From positions 4,584,990 to 4,624,384 of the forward strand of contig NC_021017.1 in the NCBI RefSeq assembly GCF_000210075.1: a stretch of 39,395 nt of DNA, read 5' to 3'. This document shows, in pieces, positions 7,930 to 15,232 of this stretch. Positions within the stretch are counted from its first letter, which is position 1. Every line of letters begins with the position of its first letter. Position numbers and translations under genes: made by a program. The DNA is from Bacteroides xylanisolvens XB1A. GTDB taxonomy: Bacteria > Bacteroidota > Bacteroidia > Bacteroidales > Bacteroidaceae. The notes beneath the pieces are model-generated. The model worked only from the letters and a program-made list of their open reading frames with translations. It had not been told where the DNA came from and ran no database searches.

Positions 7930-8817
7930 CTACACTATTTTACTATCCAGTTTAATCTTGCACTCTGATTCCGTATGTGACATTTTACGCTCAATGGTGG
8001 ATATTTCCGAATCGCGGAGAGTATGAGCAAATACTCTCTTTATAAATGTGGCAGTCTGTAGGCGAGGTTTGCCGAATGCTTTGCCGATATTCCAACCAAA
8101 GTGCATGATGTCAATGGTTTTTAATTGAGCATCAACCTTTATCTGTTCAACCTTAGGGAGGGAATCGGATAGGTAGTATTCCGTAATATATTCACATAGA
8201 CGATTAAGGTCTGTTTCGCTAAGATAAAGAACCAAGTTCTGTTTCGTATATGTGAGAACCTTATCTAACTTTTCTTGTGATGCTCGTTCCTTCTCAGCCA
8301 TAGCGTTGGCACGGAATAGATCGTATTCTGTTGGCTGATTGGATTCTTCAATAGATATATTGTTGATGGTAGAAGGTGTGGTTTCTTCCTTAGGAAGTTC
8401 TGCCACGTCTTCGTTGAGTTCAGGACATGAAGGAGTAGAAACTACTTCTGTTGTGTCAGATGTAGTTTCTATTTCAATTTTGGGTTCAGGTTTTGAAATG
8501 ATAGGTTCTGAAATTATGGTATTTTCGGCAAGTTCAGCGTGTATAATTGGAGATTCAACTACCGCAGCCTTATTGCGGTAACATTCAAATCTCATAAAGC
8601 ACTTTTCTATTGTTGGTGAAAGGAGTTGTCCGAATACCATTTGCAGATTTAGATAGATAGCTCCTATGATAATGGAGCATACTACGAAAATAAGGTTGCT
8701 GCTAAAGTCATCCCAACCATAGTGTAGTACAGTCTGACGAGCTAAAACACCAATGATGACGATTGTTCCGAAAACAATCAAATTCAAAGTTATACGTTCT
8801 ATCTTTTTCTGCTCCAT
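7930..8817 (-). CDS. Two-helix membrane protein with long charged linker
   Basis: A 295-residue protein I cannot name. Two membrane helices lie near 8-26 and 39-62. A low-complexity region of about 90 residues rich in Glu, Pro, Ser, Thr and Ile follows (about 85-165), with phrases such as SKPEPKIEIETTSDTTEVV. After a helical stretch comes a compact C-terminal domain (about 190-290: LYLSETDLNRLCEYITEYYL, then HFGWNIGKAFGK). The folded domain should be cytoplasmic. Its position between the integrase block and the cargo suggests a backbone gene, perhaps linking the element to the membrane or a transfer channel, but that is inference. It is preceded by an unusual palindrome-rich leader. Confidence 0.7.
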   Translation of the reverse strand: MEQKKIERITLNLIVFGTIVIIGVLARQTVLHYGWDDFSSNLIFVVCSIIIGAIYLNLQMVFGQLLSPTIEKCFMRFECYRNKAAVVESPIIHAELAENTIISEPIISKPEPKIEIETTSDTTEVVSTPSCPELNEDVAELPKEETTPSTINNISIEESNQPTEYDLFRANAMAEKERASQEKLDKVLTYTKQNLVLYLSETDLNRLCEYITEYYLSDSLPKVEQIKVDAQLKTIDIMHFGWNIGKAFGKPRLQTATFIKRVFAHTLRDSEISTIERKMSHTESECKIKLDSKIV

Positions 8818-8842
8818 AATGATATATGTTAATCGTTTGTGT

Positions 8843-8861
8843 GCAAATATATATCATTTGC
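8843..8861 (-). promoter_or_regulatory. Promoter -7 box inside a palindrome
   Basis: GCAAAT and ATTTGC form arms of a 19-bp inverted repeat. Read on the minus strand the left arm contains TATATTTG (8844-8851), an exact -7 box placed to start a transcript about 20 bp before the ATG at 8817. Overlap of promoter and dyad suggests a repressor site. Confidence 0.5.
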
Positions 8862-8896
8862 AAGATGTGTAGATACATTTCCCGGGAAGTGGCAGC

Positions 8897-8942
8897 TTTT
8901 GGCACAGGTAGGTAGCATTTTTCTATGCCACCTGTGCCAAAA
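8897..8942. repeat. Long inverted repeat in leader of the 7930-8817 gene
   Basis: Perfect 13-bp arms TTTTGGCACAGGT (8897-8909) and ACCTGTGCCAAAA (8930-8942), with an inner GCAT/ATGC pair (8915-8918, 8925-8928). It would fold as a stable hairpin in RNA or serve as a dimeric protein site. A TTCCCGGGAA palindrome lies at 8879-8888 beside it. Confidence 0.75.
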
Positions 8943-8951
8943 TAGCAAAGG

Positions 8952-8987
8952 AAAGTCCGACATGGGACTAGCCTACATCGGACTTTT
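8952..8987 (-). terminator. Probable terminator of the integrase/RhuM-like operon
   Basis: Arms AAAGTCCGA (8952-8960) and TCGGACTTT (8978-8986) form a 9-bp stem directly after the stop at 9000 on the minus strand, followed by TTTCCTTTGC. The T tract is imperfect. GCAAAGGAAA at 8945-8954 is also the core of the two shared promoter repeats, so this spot may double as a promoter. Confidence 0.5.
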
Positions 8988-8999
8988 AAGTTGTGGGTA

Positions 9000-9359
9000 T
9001 CAGCAATTATAAGTGTTAGCTGACCTTATTGGAATAAATAGTGATATGTCCTTTTGCTTGGCAACTTTATTGATAACCCATTTCCTGAATGTAGTGGAAT
9101 GTCCCGTGTCTATTTGATAGGATAAGGCGATAATCATATTAAGATTATACACATCGGCACTACTCCCATTTTCTAACCTTATACATTGGCAAACTTCATA
9201 CCTCTTTAAGACGTTGGTTTTCAATATTGCTTTTATGCGAGAGTTGATTGCTCCAGCCGTTGTATAGAACAAGTCGGCAATCTCCCAAGCGGTCATCCAT
9301 ACTTCGCCATCAGAGATATGAATGCCTTGTCCGTTGTTTGTTATGATTCCTCGTTTCAT
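9000..9359 (-). CDS. Small RhuM-like protein downstream of integrase
   Basis: A 119-residue protein. The pattern GEVWMTAWEIADLFYTTAGAI, then a segment ending in YNLNMIIALSYQID and TTFRKWVINKVAK, matches the conserved region of the RhuM (virulence protein) family, in which the yNLd-II-vgyRv-FR-WA sequence is typical. Full RhuM proteins are about 300 residues or more, so this is a domain-only version. It starts 8 bp after the integrase stop and is co-transcribed with it. RhuM-like modules often act as DNA-binding regulators on mobile elements, so a role in controlling integration is plausible but not shown. Confidence 0.65.
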   Translation of the reverse strand: MKRGIITNNGQGIHISDGEVWMTAWEIADLFYTTAGAINSRIKAILKTNVLKRYEVCQCIRLENGSSADVYNLNMIIALSYQIDTGHSTTFRKWVINKVAKQKDISLFIPIRSANTYNC

Positions 9360-9367
9360 GGTTGTGT

Positions 9368-10474
9368 TTATTTCAGTGAAATTTTATTGGCTGTCTCTCG
9401 TTTCTTTACATTTACCAAATCTGCATAGATTTGAGTAGTGGAAACATTCTTGTGGGTTAGCATCTTTGAAACTGTGTAAATGTCTGTACCTAAAGAAATT
9501 TGTATGACTGCGTAGGAGTGACGAAATCCGTGAAAGGTTATCGGCTTCGTTATTCCTGCCTTTTTGAGCCAGTTTTTCAGCGGATAGTTAATCATGCTTC
9601 GCTTCAGGCCCTTGAAAACCTTACCTGTGTCGGGCGTACCACATAGTTCGTAGGCTTCGTAACTGATGGGGAGCGTTGCTTCCGTTTGGGTTTTCTGGGT
9701 TCTGATACGCAAACAATAGCCTTGGTCGGGAGCAATGGCGAAGTCTTCCCATTGAAGATTGAGAATATCGCTAATGCGTAGTCCTGTCAGACAAGCAAAC
9801 AAAGAAGCTGCTTTCAGAACGGGAATGTCACAAGGTGTGGCGGCAAGCTGCTTCACTTCGTCCAGTGTCAGGTACTCTTTCTTCACATCTTGTGGTTCAA
9901 TCTTATCAAGATAGTCATTGATGTTTTCACGAAGCCATTTGTCCCGATAAGCTATCTTCAACAACCCTCTGAAAGTGGAATAATAGCCGGATGCCGAATT
10001 GAGGGATATGGGGCGGTTACTGTGTTTAAGTTGCTTGGCATTCAACAGATACTCACGGAATTTCTTGCATAAATCCACATTCACTTCGCCAAAGGTACAT
10101 TGCCCTTTGACAAAGTTGTAGAAATGCTGATAGACGAATGTCCATTTCTGGTCTTTGCTTCGGCACATCTTCTTAAAATAGGCGAGGAAGTCGGCTTTCT
10201 GCTTGGTCTTATCCAAGAAACCGAACTCTTCATTGATAAGCGACTGCACTCTGATGCAACGGATAGCCTCTGCCTTGTTCAACATATCGTTGTTGAACTC
10301 CCGTTCCATTTCGTTTTTGGGATGGGCATAGATGTAGATGCCGAGGTATTCCCTGCGGCTCATTTGCATCGTTTCAGGGTTACGGACTGCCGGATAATAA
10401 TCCAGATACAAGGAGATGCGATTGTTCCGAATCGCCCTCTGACGAACTGTTACTTTTGTACACGTGTGTGTCAT
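9368..10474 (-). CDS. int: Tyrosine recombinase (integrase) of the island
   Basis: A 368-residue integrase with the full catalytic set: Arg233 (TGLRISD), Lys261 region (RTQKTQTEA), His315 and Arg318 (FHGFRHSYAV), His341 (LTHKNVST) and nucleophile Tyr350. The N-terminus is the arm-binding and SAM-like core-binding part typical of Bacteroides element integrases. It is expected to carry out site-specific integration and excision at mnmE. It is transcribed from the repeat element at 10511-10549, with the RhuM-like gene downstream. Length and all motifs are intact, so the enzyme should be functional. Confidence 0.95.
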   Translation of the reverse strand: MTHTCTKVTVRQRAIRNNRISLYLDYYPAVRNPETMQMSRREYLGIYIYAHPKNEMEREFNNDMLNKAEAIRCIRVQSLINEEFGFLDKTKQKADFLAYFKKMCRSKDQKWTFVYQHFYNFVKGQCTFGEVNVDLCKKFREYLLNAKQLKHSNRPISLNSASGYYSTFRGLLKIAYRDKWLRENINDYLDKIEPQDVKKEYLTLDEVKQLAATPCDIPVLKAASLFACLTGLRISDILNLQWEDFAIAPDQGYCLRIRTQKTQTEATLPISYEAYELCGTPDTGKVFKGLKRSMINYPLKNWLKKAGITKPITFHGFRHSYAVIQISLGTDIYTVSKMLTHKNVSTTQIYADLVNVKKRETANKISLK

Positions 10475-10510
10475 ACTGTTTAATATTTAGAATTTTACAT
10501 TTGTTTGGTG

Positions 10511-10549
10511 CAAAGGAATAGAGTGATTTAATGGTGGCAACATTCACCG
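10511..10549 (-). promoter_or_regulatory. Promoter/operator repeat, copy 2 (integrase)
   Basis: The copy of the 5166-5204 element, 37 bp upstream of the integrase ATG. Minus-strand order: GGTG ... CACC dyad, a TTG 19 bp upstream of TTCCTTTG (a one-off -7 box), then GC. The match between copies covers the dyad and the -7 box while the sequence between varies, as expected for shared promoter and operator. Confidence 0.55.
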
Positions 10550-10558
10550 ATAAACAAC

Positions 10559-11461
10559 TTATTCTATCTTTGGGGCTGCAAGCAACTTATCCAGTTCTAG
10601 CTTGGAGATAAGCGTGTATTTGCCTTTCTTGACCTTTGAGATATTATGATATTTTGCGTAATGATAGAGTTGGTCACGGGTTAGGTTGAACTTCTCCATC
10701 GCTTCGGCTACCGTATAATATTGCGGTTCTTCGGGTGCAGCTATACCTTTTGCTATATCCACATGTTTCTTGGAATAGTACACCATGATTCCCTCTTTCT
10801 TCTTCGGAATGGCATTCTTGGAAACGAAAGTGTAGATAGCGGATAAGGTCATGCCGAACTTCTCCTGCATTTCTTGAGTACTATACCATTCGGTAATGTC
10901 AGGATTCGGGGCTTTCTTGGCAAAGTAAGCGTCCATGTGCTTTTTGCTCCAATAAGTTTTGCCACGATTGAAAGTCCGAGGTATGTTGTTCTTCTTAGCC
11001 ACTGCGAATATCCATGACTCGTTTACATGGTATTTCTCTTTTACTTCGGCTGTGGTGTAGAAGTCGGTGATAGGAGCTTTCTCTTTTGCTTTATTGTTCT
11101 CTACTTCTTGAACAATAAAATCTGTCATATCTTCTATGTCAGCTCTGCGAACAAGGGTTTTCCTTTCAAATCGGATTACCTTGATTACTCCATTGCGGAT
11201 ATAGCGATATATGGAAGTGCGCCCGATATTTAATAATTCGGCTACTTCTGATGGGGTAAGATATTCTTTGTTTAAGTTGGGAGGTGTCTTGATACTTTTC
11301 CCAAGTTCATGTTGCAGACTTTCGATGCGTTGTTTTCTAACCCTGTCTTTGTAGGCAAGGTTGGCACATCGGTGTGAACAATACTCTGTGGTAGTCTTAT
11401 GAGCTGTGAAAACAGCGTTGCACCACTTACATCTTTTCTGAATGTCGATTCTACTACTCAT
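10559..11461 (-). CDS. Zinc-finger protein with four tandem excisionase-type HTH modules
   Basis: A protein of 300 residues from the ATG at 11461 (MSSRIDIQKRCK). An ATG at 11536 would extend it across the CGTACCA repeats and is unlikely. Residues 11-32 form a CxxC...CxxxC zinc site (CKWC, CSHRC). Four MerR/excisionase-like modules follow at about 67-112, 134-182, 192-238 and 248-293, each with the same [YF]xTxxE(V/M/A) opening, an aromatic-rich recognition helix, and a K-rich wing ending in KK-Hxd or similar. Four modules on one chain would cover a long, phased DNA site. The gene lies between the integrase and the island end, suggesting a recombination architecture or directionality factor. 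Confidence 0.78.
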   Translation of the reverse strand: MSSRIDIQKRCKWCNAVFTAHKTTTEYCSHRCANLAYKDRVRKQRIESLQHELGKSIKTPPNLNKEYLTPSEVAELLNIGRTSIYRYIRNGVIKVIRFERKTLVRRADIEDMTDFIVQEVENNKAKEKAPITDFYTTAEVKEKYHVNESWIFAVAKKNNIPRTFNRGKTYWSKKHMDAYFAKKAPNPDITEWYSTQEMQEKFGMTLSAIYTFVSKNAIPKKKEGIMVYYSKKHVDIAKGIAAPEEPQYYTVAEAMEKFNLTRDQLYHYAKYHNISKVKKGKYTLISKLELDKLLAAPKIE

Positions 11462-11499
11462 TTTATTTATCCGTTTATTTCGCCAAATCTGTTTCATCG

Positions 11500-11526
11500 C
11501 GTACCACCACGTACCATGACGTACCA
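11500..11526. repeat. Three CGTACCA iterons at exactly 10-bp spacing
   Basis: CGTACCA occurs at 11500-11506, 11510-11516 and 11520-11526. The period equals one helical turn, so a bound protein would contact one DNA face repeatedly. The array lies just upstream of the four-HTH gene and close to the island end. Candidate binding site for that protein or for the integrase arm domain. Confidence 0.75.
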
Positions 11527-11585
11527 GTGTATCCACGACCTTTCCGACCTAAAATCGGAGAGTAACAAGCGAGCAACAAATACGG

Positions 11586-11731
11586 TACAAAAATGAGCTG
11601 AAAAAGCCCTATAAACGATAACCATCGCTTATAAGGCTAAAAAAGAAGGCGCTCAAAATGAACGCCTTAATAATCGTTGATGATATATGCTAATCGTTGG
11701 TAATCACCACTTACTTTCCAATACAAAAATG
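11586..11731. other. Candidate right attachment region at the mnmE 3' end
   Basis: TACAAAAATG occurs at 11586-11595 and again at 11722-11731 inside the last codons of mnmE. TAATCGTTG is directly repeated at 11671-11679 and 11691-11699, exactly 20 bp apart. An imperfect inverted repeat AGCC...GGCT with TATAA/TTATA arms lies near 11605-11638. One of these marks the crossover region, but which one cannot be told without the empty site. Confidence 0.4.
11637..11668 (-). terminator. Intrinsic terminator after mnmE
   Basis: Minus strand: AAGGCG/CGCCTT stem extended by TCA/TGA around a 3-nt loop (one internal mismatch), followed by CTTTTTT. It sits 43 bp past the mnmE stop. Confidence 0.75.
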
Positions 11732-13108
11732 TTGAAAGATATTTTGAAGCACCATATCATTCGTAACCTCCCCCGCTATGTCCGAAATAAAGAAGATACA
11801 CTCTCGTATGTCTTGCGAAAGAAAATCCCCGGAAATCTGCGAATCAAGTCCGTTTTGTACTCTATGAATAGCTTCCAAAGCTTTGTTTAAAGCTTCGTAA
11901 TGTCTTACGTTTGTCACAATAATATCATTCTGTGTCACTGTAGGCAAGTGTGCGGCATCAATAAGCATTTTTTGTAGCTCACTTGTATTCTTCCGTTGTT
12001 TGGCCGAGATGAAAATAGATTCCGTAGATTCTTTGGGGAAGTCTTTTAATAAAGATAATACATTCTCTTTCTGTTTATCTTCAATCAAATCAGCCTTATT
12101 GAATACAACAATCAAATGTTTTCCTTCGCAACGTGGAATTATTTTCTCCGATAACTGTTCAATTTGAGAAGCGGCATTCACAGCATCTACCATCCAAAGA
12201 ACAATCTCCGCCTGATCCAACTTCTGAAAAGTACGTTCAATACCCAAACTTTCAATCGTGTCATTGGTTTCCCGGATTCCGGCGGTATCAATGAACCGGA
12301 AAGTGATTCCTCCGATATTGACAGTATCTTCGATTACATCACGTGTTGTCCCGTGAATATCACTGACAATGGCTTTATCCTCATTCAATAATACATTCAG
12401 TAAAGTCGATTTTCCGGCATTTGTTTCACCGATGATAGCTACGGGAACACCATTCTTAATGGCGTTCCCGACACTAAATGAATGAGCCAACCGCGAAATG
12501 ACCTGTTCAATTTCATCTGCCAGTTTCCTTAATGCCGAACGATCGGCAAATTCCACATCCTCTTCGCTGAAATCCAACTCCAATTCAATCATGGAAGTGA
12601 AATTCAACAACTTGTTGCGTAGATCTGTCAGCTCTTTACTGAATCCACCCCGCATCTGGCTCATTGCCAATCGGTGAGTGGCAGCAGATGAAGAAGCAAT
12701 CAAGTCCGCCACAGCTTCTGCCTGACTTAAATCCATTTTTCCATTGAGGAAAGCACGTTGCGTATATTCTCCCGGCTGGGCCATGCGGCAACCGTTTTTA
12801 ATAAGCAACTGCATTACCTGTTGAAGAATATAAGTGGAACCATGACACGTGATTTCCGTACTGTCTTCTCCCGTATACGAATGAGGAGCACGGAAAAGGC
12901 TGACGAGCACTTCATCAATCATCTCGTCTCCGTCATAAATACGCCCGAATGTCAAAGTATATGGTTTTTGTTCGCTCAATAATTTGCCAGCTTTGGCTGG
13001 CTTGAAGATGCTGCCGGTAATAGAAATAGCTTCCGGACCGGAAACGCGGATGCTTCCGATAGCACCGCCTTGAGCGGTAGCGATGGCACAGATAGTATCT
13101 TGAATCAT
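11711..13108 (-). CDS. mnmE: tRNA uridine-5-carboxymethylaminomethyl modification GTPase
   Basis: 465 residues from the ATG at 13108 (MIQDTICAIATAQGGAIGSI, the standard MnmE start); a TTG-initiated extension is rejected because it overlaps the promoter. With MnmG the protein modifies U34 of tRNAs reading two-fold codon boxes. Visible are the N-terminal folate-binding domain, the helical region (FLNGKMDLSQAEAVADLI), a G domain with P-loop GETNAGKS at 227-234, DTAG and NKAD motifs, and the C-terminal CIGK whose cysteine is conserved in the family. The gene is intact although it abuts the mobile island, so the element either inserts just after it or restores its end. Confidence 0.97.
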   Translation of the reverse strand: MIQDTICAIATAQGGAIGSIRVSGPEAISITGSIFKPAKAGKLLSEQKPYTLTFGRIYDGDEMIDEVLVSLFRAPHSYTGEDSTEITCHGSTYILQQVMQLLIKNGCRMAQPGEYTQRAFLNGKMDLSQAEAVADLIASSSAATHRLAMSQMRGGFSKELTDLRNKLLNFTSMIELELDFSEEDVEFADRSALRKLADEIEQVISRLAHSFSVGNAIKNGVPVAIIGETNAGKSTLLNVLLNEDKAIVSDIHGTTRDVIEDTVNIGGITFRFIDTAGIRETNDTIESLGIERTFQKLDQAEIVLWMVDAVNAASQIEQLSEKIIPRCEGKHLIVVFNKADLIEDKQKENVLSLLKDFPKESTESIFISAKQRKNTSELQKMLIDAAHLPTVTQNDIIVTNVRHYEALNKALEAIHRVQNGLDSQISGDFLSQDIRECIFFISDIAGEVTNDMVLQNIFQHFCIGK

Positions 13109-13129
13109 TGTTTTTTCTTTTTGGATGAG

Positions 13130-13137
13130 CAAAGATA
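13130..13137 (-). promoter_or_regulatory. mnmE promoter -7 box
   Basis: TATCTTTG on the minus strand, an exact TAnnTTTG match 22 bp upstream of the mnmE ATG. It gives a leader of about 15 nt. Confidence 0.65.
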
Positions 13138-13190
13138 ATTGTTTCTAAGTAAAAAACAGAAAATTGAGCACAACTTGTGCTTTATTTGTT

Positions 13191-13198
13191 TATATTTG
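13191..13198 (+). promoter_or_regulatory. Histidine kinase promoter -7 box
   Basis: TATATTTG, exact TAnnTTTG match. Transcription would start near 13204, which argues for translation from 13237 and not from the earlier ATG at 13204 or GTG at 13177. Confidence 0.6.
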
Positions 13199-13236
13199 CT
13201 GCCATGCAGTGGTACACCAAACAAAATAAAACAATA

Positions 13237-15150
13237 ATGCTTATGGAACCAGCGATTAATTTATATTCTTCCAATGAAAAGAGTGAACTCATACGGGAGA
13301 ACTCACAAGAAATACTTTCTGTCCTTGCAGCTCATCAAATAGCTTTGTGGGAATATGATATCATTACGGGCAAATGCTCCTTTTCAAACGATTATTTTTT
13401 TACACTGGGATTAAAGGATGCCGGGATCATTTTTGAAGATATAGATGATTTCTATCGGTTTATTCATCCGGAAGATATTGAATTCTATAAACAAGCCTTT
13501 GCAGAAATGCTTTCATCAGACTCTAAGACCTCACAAATTAGAGTTCGTTGTATAAGTGAACAAGGGAAAGTAATTTGGCTGGAAGATCATTTTCTGTCTT
13601 ACAAAGAGAGTTGCGAAAGTCATCCGGGTAAACTGCTGGCATATACGGTGAACGTCACTTCACAATGCGAAAAGGAGCAACATATCAAATATCTGGAAGA
13701 GTATAATCGCAAAATAATTGAAGCATTGCCGGAATTCATTTTTATTTTTGATGATAATTTCTTTATTACCGATGTCCTGATGGCACCGGGAACGATATTG
13801 CTTCACCCTGTGGAAGTGCTACGCGGAGCAGATGGACGATCTATTTATTCACCGGAGGTTAGCGACTTGTTCATTTGTAACATTAGGGAATGTTTGCGTG
13901 ATGGTAAGTTGAAGGAAATAGAATATCCGCTTGAAGTGGATGGAAGTCTGCATTATTTTCAGGCACGTATCGCCCCCTTTGAAGGAAACAGGGTACTTGC
14001 GTTGATACATGATATCGGAGACCGGATTCAGCGTTCGCAGGAATTGATCGAAGCTAAACGTCGTGCGGAAGATGCTGATAAAATGAAGTCGGTCTTTTTA
14101 GCTAATATGAGCCATGAAATTCGTACTCCGTTGAATGCTATTGTCGGTTTTTCGGAGATTATCGCAGTGACAGAAAGTGAAGAAGAGAAAATGGAGTATC
14201 TGGAAATTATTCAGAGAAATAGCAACCTGTTACTGCAGTTGATTAATGATATTTTAGACCTTTCCCGTATTGAATCCGGCAAATCGGAAATGCATTTCCA
14301 GCAGGTTGAGATCGCAGGACTAGTGGAAGAAGTGGAAAAAGTGCACCAGCTGAAGATGAAGTCGAATGTAGAATTGAAAGTGATTCGTCCCGAAGGAGAA
14401 TACTGGACTTCTACTGATCGTAACCGTGTGATGCAGGTATTGTTCAATTTCTTGTCGAACGCAATTAAAAATACGGAAAAGGGAAGTATAACTTTAGGCT
14501 TGAAACATGAAGGCTCCTGGCTGAAACTGTATGTCAGCGATACGGGTTGCGGTATATCCAAAGAGAAACTCCCTCAAATTTTCACCCGGTTTGAGAAACT
14601 GAATGATTTTGTGCAAGGCACCGGATTAGGGCTTTCAATTTGTAAAAGCATTGTAGAACGACTGGGCGGCCGTATCGAGGTAACTTCAGAATTGGGGCAG
14701 GGGAGTACGTTTGCACTCTATTTGCCTTATCAGGAAGTACCGAAAGAAGTTGCTGAAAGAAGCCTCTCACATAAGAAGAACGTTGATGAGGATAAACGTA
14801 AAAAGATATTAGTGGTAGAAGACATTGAGTCGAACTTTGTCCAACTTAATATTCTTCTGAATAAGGAATATATTATTTCATGGGTACGCAACGGACAGGA
14901 AGCCATCAATAGTTTTATCCGCGAAAAGCCGGATTTGATTCTGATGGATATTCGTATGCCGATCATGGACGGTATTCAAGCCACTGAAAAGATCCGTACT
15001 ATTTCTCTGACTGTGCCTATTATTGCAGTGACCGCGTATGCTTTCTATACTGAACAGCAACAGGCTATTCAGGCAGGATGCAACGCTGTTATCTCAAAGC
15101 CCTATTCTTTGGAAAGGTTGAAAGAGACAATAGAATCTTATATCGGATAA
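13237..15150 (+). CDS. Hybrid sensor histidine kinase/response regulator with PAS domains
   Basis: About 637 residues from the ATG at 13237 (MLMEPAIN). Two PAS-like regions come first (roughly 30-140 with WEYDIITG and FIHPEDIEFYK, and 155-265), then HisKA with the phospho-accepting His293 (MSHEIRTPLNAI), HATPase with N, G1 (DTGCGI) and G2 (GTGLGLSI) boxes, and a C-terminal receiver with Asp571 (LILMDIRMP). No membrane segment is visible, so it senses a cytoplasmic signal through PAS. The receiver is fused but there is no DNA-binding output, so phosphate probably passes to a separate partner. It is divergent from mnmE and apparently monocistronic. Confidence 0.93.
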   Translation: MLMEPAINLYSSNEKSELIRENSQEILSVLAAHQIALWEYDIITGKCSFSNDYFFTLGLKDAGIIFEDIDDFYRFIHPEDIEFYKQAFAEMLSSDSKTSQIRVRCISEQGKVIWLEDHFLSYKESCESHPGKLLAYTVNVTSQCEKEQHIKYLEEYNRKIIEALPEFIFIFDDNFFITDVLMAPGTILLHPVEVLRGADGRSIYSPEVSDLFICNIRECLRDGKLKEIEYPLEVDGSLHYFQARIAPFEGNRVLALIHDIGDRIQRSQELIEAKRRAEDADKMKSVFLANMSHEIRTPLNAIVGFSEIIAVTESEEEKMEYLEIIQRNSNLLLQLINDILDLSRIESGKSEMHFQQVEIAGLVEEVEKVHQLKMKSNVELKVIRPEGEYWTSTDRNRVMQVLFNFLSNAIKNTEKGSITLGLKHEGSWLKLYVSDTGCGISKEKLPQIFTRFEKLNDFVQGTGLGLSICKSIVERLGGRIEVTSELGQGSTFALYLPYQEVPKEVAERSLSHKKNVDEDKRKKILVVEDIESNFVQLNILLNKEYIISWVRNGQEAINSFIREKPDLILMDIRMPIMDGIQATEKIRTISLTVPIIAVTAYAFYTEQQQAIQAGCNAVISKPYSLERLKETIESYIG

Positions 15151-15232
15151 TTAATTTTCTAAAAGAGAACTAACATTCTGAATGTTGTAGTGTTATTTAT
15201 TATATAGTAGTAACATTATAATATATTAGAAT

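Larger units (their letters stand above)
1..11640. mobile_element. Integrated mobilizable island, right part; left end outside window
   Basis: This stretch carries a tyrosine integrase, an excisionase-like protein, primase-like genes, a MobC-like protein, a relaxase and restriction/DUF3800 cargo, none of it housekeeping. It stops at the 3' end of mnmE, after which only core genes follow. The exact right junction is not determined: it lies between the end of the HTH gene (11461) and the mnmE stop region (11711-11731). I found no second copy of the mnmE 3' end on the left, so the left end is taken to be beyond position 1. No conjugation (tra) genes are visible, which suggests mobilization in trans by a helper element. 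Confidence 0.85.

Noticed and set aside
1..11640. CRISPR array in the island
   Set aside because: No regularly spaced repeats of 20-40 bp with unique spacers and no cas genes were seen.
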